From Methanobacterium sp. (GTDB taxonomy: Archaea > Methanobacteriota > Methanobacteria > Methanobacteriales > Methanobacteriaceae): a DNA stretch of 64,000 bases. The notes beneath the pieces were generated by a model. It ran no database searches. It was not told the origin of the DNA and worked only from the letters and a program-made list of their open reading frames with translations. Below are positions 16,698 through 26,447 of the stretch, piece after piece. The stretch spans positions 170,134-234,133 of the forward strand of contig JASEIM010000001.1 of the NCBI GenBank assembly GCA_030017655.1. Reading direction: 5' to 3'. Within the stretch, counting starts at the first letter, position 1. Every line of letters begins with the position of its first letter. A program made the translations under genes and the position numbers.

Positions 16698-17144
16698 GTG
16701 GAAACCAAAAATGAAATTGTTGAAAAAAATAATAGCGGAATAAGAGGATCTATTGGACAGAAAAAGGAGTCCCATGTAGTTAAAGCAATAGATTATAAAC
16801 TGGAAGAAATAAGAGAATTAAAAGAACTGATGGAAAAATCTGAAAAACTCAATGAGTTCTATGCATCTATATTTAAATTAGAAGGTTTAGGCAAGGAAAT
16901 TCAAAATATTGGAAACCACAGATTTAAAACAGCAAAACTATTCAGTCCAAAAAGCGATGAAATAAAAGATTTAGAAAAGCTGGAAAAGTTATTACTGACA
17001 TTTAAAGCTGATTATTCTAAATTAGCAACTGATATCTCAGAAACACTGGAAAAATATAACAACAATAACAAAAAAGCATTGAGTATATTTAAAATAAAGA
17101 ACGAGCAGCTGATAAACAAGATAGAAATGCTAAACTCTAAATAA
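16698..17144 (+). CDS. coiled-coil protein of unknown function
   Basis: 148 residues, almost entirely helical with heptad spacing (residues about 30-60 and 95-145), no signal peptide or cysteine. GTG at 16698 is ten bases after GGGGG; the TTG at 16689 is only one base from it and is rejected. The hydrolase gene follows 23 bases later on the same strand, so the two are probably co-transcribed. Function unknown. Confidence 0.55.
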   Translation: METKNEIVEKNNSGIRGSIGQKKESHVVKAIDYKLEEIRELKELMEKSEKLNEFYASIFKLEGLGKEIQNIGNHRFKTAKLFSPKSDEIKDLEKLEKLLLTFKADYSKLATDISETLEKYNNNNKKALSIFKIKNEQLINKIEMLNSK

Positions 17145-17167
17145 GTGAATATTTTCAAAATAGGGAA

Positions 17168-18154
17168 ATGTTCAGAAAGATTATAATCCCCCTATTTGCA
17201 GTTATTCTTTTATTAATTATATTAGGCTGGGTTAACATCCCTAAAGCACCTTCCGCCCCAGTTACGGGTCCTGGAAGTCTTGAATACGGTCACTCGGAGG
17301 TTATAAAAACTACATATGGTGAAGGGGCCAGTCAATACTGGATATATGAGCCCGGTTCACCAAAACCTTATTCTGCCCCTATCATAGTTTTTAATCACGG
17401 ATGGGCAGCTACTAATCCTGAATTTTACCAGGCATGGATAATGCATATTGTAAGAAGGGGTAATATAGTCATTTATCCGCGTTATCAGGAAAATATTTTC
17501 ACTCCATCAGATGATTTTACTCCAAATGCAATGGATTCAGTTAAAAGTGCCATAAAAGAATTGAATAAAGGGAATCACGTTCGTCCTCAGTTGGATAAAT
17601 TTGCAATTGTTGGACATTCTGTTGGAGGCATTATAAGCATTAACATGGCTGTATTGGCATCATCCAACAGTATACCAAGGCCTAAAGCAGTATTTTGTGT
17701 TCAACCGGGAAAGCACAGGACTTCTAACGATCCTGTTGGGCCAGTACTTGAAAATTTAAGTAAAATACCTGAAGAAACTCTGTTAATTACATTATCTGGA
17801 GATAAGGATAATATAACTGGAGATGAAGATGCAATCAAAATTTTTAAAGAGACCAAACAGATCCCATGGAAAAATAAGGATTATGTTATTTTAAAATCAG
17901 ATATACGCGGACATCCGGCTTTAATTGCGGATCATTTTGCCCCTCTTGCAGTTTTAAGAACTTCCTATTTTTCGGTCATGGTAAATGCTTTAGATTATTA
18001 TGGAACATGGAAATTATTTGATGGTTTAACTGATGCGGCATTTTATGGAGTAAACCGTGATTATGCCCTAGGAAACACTTCAAATCAAAGGTATATGGGT
18101 ACATGGAGTGATGGAAAATCTGTAAATAAAATGATAGTTATGGATAAACCTTGA
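17168..18154 (+). CDS. membrane-anchored alpha/beta hydrolase
   Basis: 328 residues. One N-terminal hydrophobic segment (about 4-24) anchors the enzyme; a Pro-rich spacer follows. The core shows the oxyanion-strand motif IIVFNHGWAA, the nucleophile elbow AIVGHSVGGI and a late Asp/His candidate pair (SGDKDNITGDEDA, RGHPALIADHFAP). The layout resembles dienelactone-hydrolase or PET-hydrolase-like esterases acting outside the cytoplasm. Substrate unknown. It lies directly after the coiled-coil gene. Confidence 0.8.
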   Translation: MFRKIIIPLFAVILLLIILGWVNIPKAPSAPVTGPGSLEYGHSEVIKTTYGEGASQYWIYEPGSPKPYSAPIIVFNHGWAATNPEFYQAWIMHIVRRGNIVIYPRYQENIFTPSDDFTPNAMDSVKSAIKELNKGNHVRPQLDKFAIVGHSVGGIISINMAVLASSNSIPRPKAVFCVQPGKHRTSNDPVGPVLENLSKIPEETLLITLSGDKDNITGDEDAIKIFKETKQIPWKNKDYVILKSDIRGHPALIADHFAPLAVLRTSYFSVMVNALDYYGTWKLFDGLTDAAFYGVNRDYALGNTSNQRYMGTWSDGKSVNKMIVMDKP

Positions 18155-18296
18155 ATTTATGATTTAAGTAAAAAGGATCTTTTTCTATTTAATTCAATAG
18201 TTTGATTATAGGGTAAAGGACTATTAAACTTGAAAAATAAATATATGTTTTGATGAATTCATCAATTCAGATCTTTTTGATTAGTGTGGTGCTAGA

Positions 18297-19010
18297 ATGG
18301 TTTCTAAAGAAGATTTAGAAAAAATGAGGAATGAAAAAGATATTGAAGGCCTTATAAAAACATTAAGTCCAGATGAGGATAAAAGAATCAGAGAAAAAGC
18401 AGTGTATATTTTAGGGGATTTAAGAGCAGGAGATGCGGTTGAACCTTTAATCGAAATGTTAAATGATGAATACTGGCCTATTCGAAAGGCAGCCACACTT
18501 TCACTTGGTAGAATCGGTGATAAAAAGGCTGTCGATCATTTAATCAGGGTCTTAAAGGATGATCACTGGCATGTTCGAGAAACTGCCGCACTGGCTCTTG
18601 GTGCAATAGGTGATAAAAGAGCAGTTGAACCCATAATTGAAGCGTTAAAGGACGGATGTTTAAATGTTAAATGTGAAGTGGTGGACGCTCTTGGTGATCT
18701 GGGTGATGAAAGGGCTGTAGAACCTTTAAAAAATATTTTAGAGGAAAATGATTATTTATTAAGGGCATGCACTGTAACATCTCTTGGTAAGATCGGCAGT
18801 AATTTGGCGGTAAAGTCTCTGGTTAATTCTTTAAGTGATGAAAATTATTTTGTGAGGGTCAATGCAGCAAATGCATTAAGTATGATTGGAGACGAATCCG
18901 CACTCTCATATCTTGCTTCTGCACTGAAAAATTCAAAGGGAGAATCTCAGGAATTTGAAAATGCATTAAAAGAAGCGATGGATGAGATAAAAGCCAGATT
19001 GAAATCATGA
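18297..19010 (+). CDS. HEAT-repeat protein (PBS-lyase type repeats)
   Basis: 237 residues built of about six 31-residue HEAT units, each with the pattern A-V-E-P-L-I-x-x-L-x-D-x-x-x-x-V-R-x-x-A-A-x-A-L-G-x-I-G-D. The repeats form a helical solenoid for protein binding; relatives in methanogens are linked to cofactor or protein-complex assembly, without a fixed role. GGTG five bases before the ATG. Its stop overlaps by six bases the end of the broken UbiA gene on the other strand. Confidence 0.88.
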   Translation: MVSKEDLEKMRNEKDIEGLIKTLSPDEDKRIREKAVYILGDLRAGDAVEPLIEMLNDEYWPIRKAATLSLGRIGDKKAVDHLIRVLKDDHWHVRETAALALGAIGDKRAVEPIIEALKDGCLNVKCEVVDALGDLGDERAVEPLKNILEENDYLLRACTVTSLGKIGSNLAVKSLVNSLSDENYFVRVNAANALSMIGDESALSYLASALKNSKGESQEFENALKEAMDEIKARLKS

Positions 19011-19922
19011 AACAATAAATCCTATGGATGCAAAAATCATCACGGAATTCATTAAAAATGAACTGGACATTTGACCGTTCCCAAATTTGATTATAGACCA
19101 TAAAGCAAATGGAAAAGTTAAAAAAATAGCAAAGACTACTTTTAATGGAACTAAAAATATTAATAATGTGAAATACCATAAATAAGGCCTGTAAAAACAG
19201 CATGAACTATTCTAACTCTATTGCCTAAATTTACCACCAGGGTTTTCTTTCCAACAGATGCATTTGCATCTCTATCGGCCCAATGAACTCCCAGAAGGTT
19301 TACAAAAACTGCAAAAACAATAGGAATAAGCATTATTATTCTCTTATGTGGAATGAACCGATTTGTGGCACATAGGCAATTAAAGGCATTAGGAATCCTC
19401 CTAAAATCGCATTATCAATTTCCCCCAGAGATGTTCTTTCTAACTGCAGAGGAGGCATAGGATAAAACCATCCCCCAATCAACCCAATTGCAGCAACTAA
19501 AACTCCATATGAAGATAAATATCCAAAATAAAATGATAATGAAGTTATTATGATGCACATTATGGCCAAAGACACGGCAGCAATTAAGGCCCATGATTCA
19601 GGAATTATTTTGGAAGGTTAAAGAAAATTCTATTTTCTGAACCTCAAAAATTGAAAATTTTTGAAGGTAATACTCCACTTCCTCCTGAAAACCAAGTCCT
19701 GCGAGTTAATGAATCTGTATCCACATCAACATATTCATTGGCGTAATGGGCTGCTAAAGTGGCAGAAATCAGGATAATAAGCCCTATTGTAGCTTTAAAT
19801 GGGTCTAAAAATCCAAGATAATGGTAGGTCATGGATAAATCCAATGCATAGGCAATTAATCCTGCAACCAATACAAAGAATCTTCCCATTTTAAATAAAG
19901 CTAATAACTGTAATTTATTCAT
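19005..19922 (-). pseudogene. broken UbiA-family prenyltransferase
   Basis: All parts of a UbiA enzyme of about 300 residues can be read on the minus strand but in different frames. The first part (19922-19644) has a start with GGTGA and the first Asp-rich motif NEYVDVDTD. An apparent insertion of about 45 bases with a stop then separates it from PESWALIAAVS. The middle part has PMPPLQLERTSLGE and ends at 19336. A frameshift there leads to the second Asp motif HWADRDANAS, and a third near 19180, at a run of five T, leads to the C-terminal part ending at 19005. UbiA enzymes attach prenyl chains to aromatic or lipid acceptors in the membrane; this copy cannot make the full protein. Confidence 0.85.
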
Positions 19923-20045
19923 TTCACCAATTATAATTAGGATACCAAAATTAATACATTTTAATATACATTTCAGTTAAGTTTAATTGTATGGAAGTTG
20001 ATTTATTTTAGTTGTTACCTTAAGTATGAAATTAGTGAGGAATAT

Positions 20046-21047
20046 ATGAAACGCTTTTACATCTTTATTGTGGGACTGGCCCTTATATTAATTCTTATTT
20101 TGTTAATAGGTCCTGTAAATTTATATTATACAATAAAAGATATCAATAAAACTTATTTCATCGCGGCGATTGCTGTTTATCTTTTAGCTATCTTTGTAAA
20201 ATCAGTGAGATGGGGATACATAATAAACATGCCCTTTGAATTTAAAGATAATTTTGTTGTAAGGGTTATTGGACTTTTAGGCAGTAATCTAAGCCCTATG
20301 AGGACTGGAGGGATAGCTTTAAGCGCTATTGCAGGTAAAAAAATTAATAAAATAAGTTTACACGAAGGCTTATCTGCAGGGTTGACAGAAAGATTTGCAG
20401 ATTTAGTTATAGTAGGTATTTTACTGGTTTTATCAGCAGTTTTTATAGAAAAAATACGTTTAATTGCTTTAATTGGCGCTGGTTTAATACTGGTAACTTT
20501 AACTGTTATTTACTTTTTAAACTGGATGGAAGGATCAAGTATATGGATATATGAAAAAATCCATTTTGTTCTATCCAAACTACCAGTTAATGAACAATTT
20601 TTAGATAATATCTACCATAAAATCACCAATGGGTTAAAAGGAATGGTTAATTACACAAGATCTTACAGTAATAGTAAAAATATGTCAGTAATATTGATAT
20701 TAACCGTTATTTCATGGCTGTTGGAATGTTTGCGTCTTTTACTTGTTTTCTATGCTTTCAATATTGATATTAACATGGTTGCAGTAATTTTAATATTGCT
20801 GCTTGCTAATATAGCAGGGATCGTCACTGCACTTCCTGGAGGCATAGGTGCTGTTGAAATATCTTTAACAGGATTATGCATGTTTTTTGGAATTCCAGGG
20901 GCTGCAAGTGCCAGTATTGCTATTGTGGATAGATTCATATCTTTCTGGCTTATCAACTTAATGGGAATTATTTTTTCACTATTTTATGCTAGGGGAATTA
21001 TGGGAGACTTGAAAGGATATATTTACAGTATTCAGACTTCCAAATAA
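20046..21047 (+). CDS. flippase-like integral membrane protein (LPG-synthase TM region family)
   Basis: 333 residues with about eight to ten membrane segments and the family signature SNLSPMRTGGIALSAI near residue 95 and LPGGIGAVEISLTGL near 275 (UPF0104/TIGR00374). Related domains flip or transfer lipids, as in MprF. The ATG at 20046 has GAGGA before it, so the 16 extra residues of the longer frame are excluded. In archaea these genes often sit near glycosyltransferases; here the neighbours are a broken UbiA prenyltransferase and an HNH nuclease. Confidence 0.82.
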   Translation: MKRFYIFIVGLALILILILLIGPVNLYYTIKDINKTYFIAAIAVYLLAIFVKSVRWGYIINMPFEFKDNFVVRVIGLLGSNLSPMRTGGIALSAIAGKKINKISLHEGLSAGLTERFADLVIVGILLVLSAVFIEKIRLIALIGAGLILVTLTVIYFLNWMEGSSIWIYEKIHFVLSKLPVNEQFLDNIYHKITNGLKGMVNYTRSYSNSKNMSVILILTVISWLLECLRLLLVFYAFNIDINMVAVILILLLANIAGIVTALPGGIGAVEISLTGLCMFFGIPGAASASIAIVDRFISFWLINLMGIIFSLFYARGIMGDLKGYIYSIQTSK

Positions 21048-21049
21048 CC

Positions 21050-21898
21050 TTAAAAGTAGGGGTTATCCAGCTTGAATTTAATTTTAGTTGCCAGAGATTT
21101 ATTAACCAGCCGAACCCGAGCTATGTTTCTGATATCTGCCTTTTGGAGTTCTTCTACACTTTTAAATTTATCATAAATATTTTCGGTGATTTTAGAGCCT
21201 ATTCCATGGATATCTTTTAAAAGTAGCCATATTTTAGTCTTTTCAGTATTTTTGGTCCATTTCCAGAAGTCTTCAATATCTTTATAAGCTAAATTTTTAT
21301 AATAATCTCCTTTATGGGCCAGGTAATGACATTCTTTGCATAATGTAACCAGATTATCATGATCATCTAATTCCTTTATTGAAGAACCCATTATTGCCAT
21401 TATATGATGAATCTCGAGATCCTTTAATTCTCTGCATACCACACATGAATAATTATCCCTTTTAAGGATTTCTCCCTTTATTTTCTTGGAAAGTGTCCTT
21501 CGTTTTTCTTTCTGTTCTACTTTACCATCAATTAATTTAAATTGTCTTGCATAGTCCTTACTACAACCTACAGCCTTTACAATCTCTGACGTTCTAATTT
21601 CACCCTGAAATTTCTCTTTTAAGGCAATGATTTTGTCTTTTTTGAGATTACCATCACATTCTGCCTTTAAAAATTCAATATAAAGTTCATTAAGGTTTTC
21701 ATTAGTCTGATTCAGTTCATCGATAAGGGAAATATATCTTTCTGTAGTTTCTAAACCTTCTAAAAGCTTTAATTCATCTTTACATTCCATACTGTCATTT
21801 AAATTTTCTTCCAGATAATTCTGGGTAAAATTCCATAATTCATCGATGATTTTTGCTTTTTTATATTTAAATTCCCAAAAAAGAGTAATGGTATCCAT
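21050..21898 (-). CDS. HNH endonuclease-domain protein with C-terminal helix-hairpin-helix
   Basis: 282 residues. A helical N-terminal half (about 1-140) precedes an HNH domain: CVVCRELKDLEIHHI, N in DDHDNLVTLCKECH. The final 70 residues include an HhH motif (IHGIGSKITENIYDKF) typical of non-specific DNA binding. An intact HNH with a DNA-binding tail suggests a nuclease acting on DNA in repair or defence. AAGTGA lies before the ATG. It converges on the flippase gene with only two bases between the ends. Confidence 0.75.
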   Translation of the reverse strand: MDTITLFWEFKYKKAKIIDELWNFTQNYLEENLNDSMECKDELKLLEGLETTERYISLIDELNQTNENLNELYIEFLKAECDGNLKKDKIIALKEKFQGEIRTSEIVKAVGCSKDYARQFKLIDGKVEQKEKRRTLSKKIKGEILKRDNYSCVVCRELKDLEIHHIMAIMGSSIKELDDHDNLVTLCKECHYLAHKGDYYKNLAYKDIEDFWKWTKNTEKTKIWLLLKDIHGIGSKITENIYDKFKSVEELQKADIRNIARVRLVNKSLATKIKFKLDNPYF

Positions 21899-21988
21899 AA
21901 TTTCACTTTTATTCTGCAGACATTAGAATTATGTTTAATGGAGATGTTTGAAGTTCAATGGAGGGTGAATTATTCTTTTTAAAAGAAG

Positions 21989-22198
21989 TCAGTATCTCAT
22001 CAAGAAATTAAGTGTATCCCTGTCAAAATTTTCAATATCAATTATCTGTTCCTGTAATCTTTCAACCCATTCCTTAAACTGACTGGAAGAGAAGATAATA
22101 ACCTCTTCTCCATCTTGTAAAGGCTCAAAATTTTCATTTGAGCTGTCTAAATTTATTTTACCCTTATTATAATGGCCAAAAGCACCTCTATAACTCAT
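21989..22198 (-). CDS. small acidic protein of unknown function
   Basis: 69 residues, acidic C-terminal half (EEVIIFSSSQFKEWVERLQEQIIDIENFDRD), no cysteine or membrane segment. TTGGAG seven bases before the ATG supports translation. It lies 90 bases upstream of the HNH gene on the same strand and could be co-transcribed with it. Family not recognised. Confidence 0.5.
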   Translation of the reverse strand: MSYRGAFGHYNKGKINLDSSNENFEPLQDGEEVIIFSSSQFKEWVERLQEQIIDIENFDRDTLNFLMRY

Positions 22199-22296
22199 TT
22201 AAACGCTCCAATATTTTTTTTATTTGTATTTATTTAACTATGTTGATATATTAGAATTTTTCCATTGTATAATTGCAAAATTATTAAACAAATAAA

Positions 22297-23730
22297 ATGC
22301 AATATTATTATGTAATGATAGAAAATAAAGCAGTTGAAACGTATTTCATTGAGAATGAGATATCTCCCAACTACCATAAAGAGATTTTAGACTTTATTTA
22401 CGAAAATTATTTAAAAGCACGCCCTGAATATTTTCAGGACATCCAAAAAACAAAAGAAATGCTTTTATTTTTAGCCAAAGATTCTCTTAAGGGTTATATG
22501 GTTGAAACAATTATTAAACCCGGAAATCCGGTTGAAATTAAATTAATAAGGGATGAAACAACCCCTAAAGAATTTGCTGAAAAAATTAAAGATGATCTGT
22601 ACTTTATTGTCCACGCTTATGAAGAAAATGTCCTGAGTTCAACACTTTATTTTTCATGGGTTGAAGGAGAGAAAATAATACCTGAAAAGCCACCTACAAC
22701 AAGAAAAAAAGCTTCTAACAGGCTTTTTAGCAGCAATCTACTCCTAATTTATATTGGATTTTTTGCTTTTAACATTATCTTATTCCTTTTTATTGGGATT
22801 TATGCAGTGATAGTTATTTTGGCTTCACAGTTCCTAATAGTATTGTTTGCAGATAAAATACTTGCAAGACAGAGCAACTGGCGAATCACCCCTGAAAATC
22901 CTTATGTTCATATACTGGAATATCAACTTCCCGTAGAAGAATTTAAGCAATTTCAGGAAAAATTTGGGGAAGAAACAGTTTTGCAGATGAAAAAAGAGAT
23001 TTATGACAGAACTCTGGCCAAGAAAACTTACCCGACATGTGAAATTGGGGATAAAATACTTGAAAAATATGGTTTTCACTGCAATCCCCGTAGTAGTATT
23101 TCAAAGGTGGTAAATGTTTATGAAATTGTTAAAAAGGCTGCAGATAGCTTTGATCTACCCACTCCAAAAATTGTTATTTCAAATACAATGGTTCCCAATG
23201 CAGCAGCCACAGGTCCAAGTCCAAGCAGGGGATTGGTGCTTATCACAACGGGATTGCTGGTTCATCTTGATGATGATGAGATATTAAGCGTGGTTGGTCA
23301 TGAAATGGGACATCTTCAAGGAAGAGACCCAATTATACTTTTCAGTATAATTACAGGTGAATTTATATTGAGATTTACAATTCTACTTCCTATTGTGATT
23401 ATTTCTCCATTAATTTACATAATTTTTGCATTTGCACTTATTTTCTTTGTTGCCAAGTTCTTTGAAACCAGGGCAGATCTTTTATCTGCAATTAAAATAG
23501 GTAAACCCGAAGTACTGGCAGAGGCCCTTAGAAAAATTGCTTATAAAAGGCTTCAGCTTGAAAGAGTTTCAAGATCCAGAATTCCAGGATGGCTGGCATG
23601 GGATCCACATCCACCTATTTATTTCAGGATAGATAGATTGGAAAAGATGAAAACTCCTGTAGAAGCGAAAAATCCTTTAATCCAATCGGCTAAAGATGTT
23701 TTTAATGGTTTTATTGCTGCGTTTAGATAA
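22297..23730 (+). CDS. M48-family membrane metalloprotease
   Basis: 477 residues. A cytosolic-looking N-terminal domain (about 1-140), two or three membrane segments (about 145-185 and 345-390) and the catalytic zinc motif in VVGHEMGHLQGRDP, with a third ligand Glu expected in FFETRADLLSA. These enzymes (HtpX/Ste24 type) cut membrane or prenylated proteins. No ribosome-binding site precedes the ATG, so the mRNA may be leaderless. It is first in a tight run: the next start is 17 bases after its stop. Confidence 0.85.
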   Translation: MQYYYVMIENKAVETYFIENEISPNYHKEILDFIYENYLKARPEYFQDIQKTKEMLLFLAKDSLKGYMVETIIKPGNPVEIKLIRDETTPKEFAEKIKDDLYFIVHAYEENVLSSTLYFSWVEGEKIIPEKPPTTRKKASNRLFSSNLLLIYIGFFAFNIILFLFIGIYAVIVILASQFLIVLFADKILARQSNWRITPENPYVHILEYQLPVEEFKQFQEKFGEETVLQMKKEIYDRTLAKKTYPTCEIGDKILEKYGFHCNPRSSISKVVNVYEIVKKAADSFDLPTPKIVISNTMVPNAAATGPSPSRGLVLITTGLLVHLDDDEILSVVGHEMGHLQGRDPIILFSIITGEFILRFTILLPIVIISPLIYIIFAFALIFFVAKFFETRADLLSAIKIGKPEVLAEALRKIAYKRLQLERVSRSRIPGWLAWDPHPPIYFRIDRLEKMKTPVEAKNPLIQSAKDVFNGFIAAFR

Positions 23731-23747
23731 TTTTGGGAGCAAATAGA

Positions 23748-24260
23748 ATGCAGAAGAAATATGATGAGCCCATGTGTGCTGATTTATCCAGAGATGAATT
23801 TTGCACAGAAGATGATTTTAAAATTAAAGATGAGATAAGAAAATTACTTGATTTAGAGAATTTCGCTGTTTTAGCCACCCAGGGCCATGGACAGCCGTAT
23901 GCATCTATCATAAGCTTTTCTGCTTCTCCTGATTTTAAAAACATTGTTTTTGCTACTCCCAGAGAGACAAGAAAATTTAATTTACTTTCTAAATCTTTAA
24001 ATGTAGCTCTTTTAATAGATAATCGGTCAAGAATGCCTCAAAGCGTTAACAGGATTAGTGCAGTTACCATTACAGGTAAAGCGAAGGTTTTAGATTTGAA
24101 AGAAAGAGATGAATGGGAAGGTATTTTAATTAAAAAGCATCCTTATTTAAAATCGTTTGTAGGAGCCCCCTCAACTGCAGTGATACTGGTAGATGTTTAC
24201 AGATATTTTTTTGTTAGAAGGTTTCAGGAGGTTATGGAGTGGAGTCCTCACCAAGGATAA
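23748..24260 (+). CDS. pyridoxamine 5'-phosphate oxidase-family flavoprotein
   Basis: 170 residues. The split-barrel FMN-binding fold is visible in LDLENFAVLATQGHGQPYASIISFSAS, then NIVFATPRETRKFNLL and ALLIDNRS. Members reduce or bind flavin, F420 or haem cofactors. GGGAG lies eight bases before the ATG at 23748, which decides against the TTG at 23733. The gene overlaps the next by 22 bases and so is translationally coupled to the dikinase. Confidence 0.78.
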   Translation: MQKKYDEPMCADLSRDEFCTEDDFKIKDEIRKLLDLENFAVLATQGHGQPYASIISFSASPDFKNIVFATPRETRKFNLLSKSLNVALLIDNRSRMPQSVNRISAVTITGKAKVLDLKERDEWEGILIKKHPYLKSFVGAPSTAVILVDVYRYFFVRRFQEVMEWSPHQG

Positions 24261-26443
24261 TAATATCACTTTCCGAGGCTCAAAATTTTGATAACGACCT
24301 TGTTGGGTCAAAAACAAGGAATTTATCCCTCATTTTAAACAGAGGATTTAGAGTTCCTCAGGGATTTTGTATAACCACTGAAGGTTACAGTAATTTTATT
24401 ATTGAGAATAATTTATTCCATATAATAGATATGGAAGTTTTCAAGAAGTCATTTGAGGATATGAGGTGGGAAGAAATATGGGATGCTTCATTAAGAATAA
24501 GATCTGCATTTTTAAAGGCGAAAATGCCTCTGCATATAGAAGGACTTGTAAAGAAAGAAATTGAAAGCTTTGGTAGAAATATAAAATTTTCTGTAAGGTC
24601 ATCCTCACCAGCTGAAGATTCTTTTATTTACTCTTTTGCGGGTATTCATGAGTCTTATACCAACGTTAAGGGAATTGATGAGATTTTAAAGGCTATAAAA
24701 CTTGTATGGGCTTCTTTGTGGAGTGATAGGGCAATATTGTATCGAGAAGAGTTATCACTTGACTCTATTAACAGTTCTATCGCTGTTTTAGTGCAAAAAA
24801 TGGATAAAAAACCTGTTTCAGGACTTGCATTTTCAAAGGATCCTCGAAATGGAACCCAAAACCTAATCATTGAGGCAGTAAGTGGTTTTTTAAGTAAGCT
24901 TGTTGATAATGAAGTTGAACCTCAAAAATGGTTCATTAACAGGAATAATGGTGAAATAATCAACCATCTAAAGCCATCAGAAAAATCACTTATGTCATTT
25001 TTAGATGTTAAAAATATTGGAGAAATGATTTTAAAAATAGAAAATATCTTCGGATTCCCTGTCGATGTAGAATGGACTGGAAAAGGGGATGATTTCACAG
25101 TTTTACAGGTAAGGCCAATTACGGGTTTAAATGATCAAGATGAAGACAGACAATGGTATTTAACACTTACTCCTTCTCTGAATAATCTTAAAGCGCTTTC
25201 AAAAAGAATTGAAAATGAATTGATTCCCCAGCTTGAAAGGGAAGGCATTGAACTTTCTAAAGAAAGCCCTGATGGTATAAGCAGAATGCAACTAGCTCAA
25301 AAAATTAAAGAAAGGGCAAAAATCTATTTTAAATGGAAGGATATTTACTGGAATGAATTCATTCCATTTGCCCACGGCATTAGAAATTTTGGTACTTTCT
25401 ATAACGACCTTGTTAAGCCTGATGATCCATATGAATTCATGGAAATATTAAAAAGTAATGAACTGATTGCATCAAAGAGAAACAGGGAATTATTAGGTCT
25501 TGCCAAAGTTTTAAATGAAAATCCGGATTTGAAAAATAGAATAAGTGCTATTGTTAGTCTTAAAGGCAAAAAATTGATGAGAAATCTTTTACAGATAGAT
25601 GATGAGTTTAGATATAAATTCGTTAATCTTCTGGACACTTATATGGATGTTTCCTACAATAAAAAACCAATGAATGAATATCCTGAGGTTATTCTGGGAA
25701 ACATAATAAAATTATCTAATCAAGAACTGAGAGGAGCGCAAATTACTGATAGTAAAGCACATGAATATTTAGATAAACTTTATTCTGCTGCTGGAGAATC
25801 AAGAAGGGCAGAAGTTGAAGAAAACCTTAGAATGGGAAGATTAAGCTGGAAGCTAAGGGATGATGATAACATTCTCTTTGGGAAAGTGGAAAATCAGCTC
25901 CTGATTTTTTTAAATAAAGGTAAAAAAATCCTTGTAAAAGAAAAACGTATAGATTTTGATGTGGATTTGATTCCTGAAAACTGGAAAGCTATATATAATG
26001 GATTAATAGATAAAAATGTGTATTTAGATATAGATAACTTAAAAAAAGAAGAAAAAAGCAATATAAACTATAAACCAAGGCAGCTAATAGGTCAGCCCTC
26101 ATCTCCAGGTATTGTAACCAGTAAGGCAAGGATCATCAGTTCCTTAGCTGACTTTTCAAAGCTTGAATCGGGAGAAATAATAGTTTGTGATGCTGTTCAG
26201 CCACAAATGACATTTTTAATGGCCCTTGCTTCGGGGATAGTAGAAAGAAGGGGTGGAATGTTGGTTCATAGCTCGATAATTGCCAGAGAGATGGGTATAC
26301 CCTCTGTAAATGGGGTCAGCAAGGCAACTGAAATTATCAATAATGGAGATTTAATCACTGTAAATGGATATCTGGGTCTGGTTATTATTGGAGAGCCCGA
26401 ATTTAATTTAGAAAGGGGTTTTGAGGAAATTAAAGAGTGGTGA
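24239..26443 (+). CDS. PEP-synthase-like dikinase of rifampin-phosphotransferase architecture
   Basis: 734 residues, GTG start seven bases after GGAGG inside the preceding gene. Residues about 1-300 form the ATP-binding domain (DLVGSKTRNLSLIL, SVRSSSPAEDSFIYSFAG, VDVEWTGKGDDFTVLQVRPIT). A helical middle region (about 310-610) replaces known catalytic domains. Residues about 625-725 form the swivelling phosphohistidine domain with the active His in GGMLVHSSIIAREMGIP. The PEP-binding barrel of PEP synthase and PPDK is absent. Rifampin phosphotransferase has this same order and phosphorylates a drug using ATP, releasing AMP and phosphate; the substrate here is unknown. The SOUL gene starts four bases after it. 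Confidence 0.82.
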   Translation: MESSPRIIISLSEAQNFDNDLVGSKTRNLSLILNRGFRVPQGFCITTEGYSNFIIENNLFHIIDMEVFKKSFEDMRWEEIWDASLRIRSAFLKAKMPLHIEGLVKKEIESFGRNIKFSVRSSSPAEDSFIYSFAGIHESYTNVKGIDEILKAIKLVWASLWSDRAILYREELSLDSINSSIAVLVQKMDKKPVSGLAFSKDPRNGTQNLIIEAVSGFLSKLVDNEVEPQKWFINRNNGEIINHLKPSEKSLMSFLDVKNIGEMILKIENIFGFPVDVEWTGKGDDFTVLQVRPITGLNDQDEDRQWYLTLTPSLNNLKALSKRIENELIPQLEREGIELSKESPDGISRMQLAQKIKERAKIYFKWKDIYWNEFIPFAHGIRNFGTFYNDLVKPDDPYEFMEILKSNELIASKRNRELLGLAKVLNENPDLKNRISAIVSLKGKKLMRNLLQIDDEFRYKFVNLLDTYMDVSYNKKPMNEYPEVILGNIIKLSNQELRGAQITDSKAHEYLDKLYSAAGESRRAEVEENLRMGRLSWKLRDDDNILFGKVENQLLIFLNKGKKILVKEKRIDFDVDLIPENWKAIYNGLIDKNVYLDIDNLKKEEKSNINYKPRQLIGQPSSPGIVTSKARIISSLADFSKLESGEIIVCDAVQPQMTFLMALASGIVERRGGMLVHSSIIAREMGIPSVNGVSKATEIINNGDLITVNGYLGLVIIGEPEFNLERGFEEIKEW

Positions 26444-26447
26444 GAAT

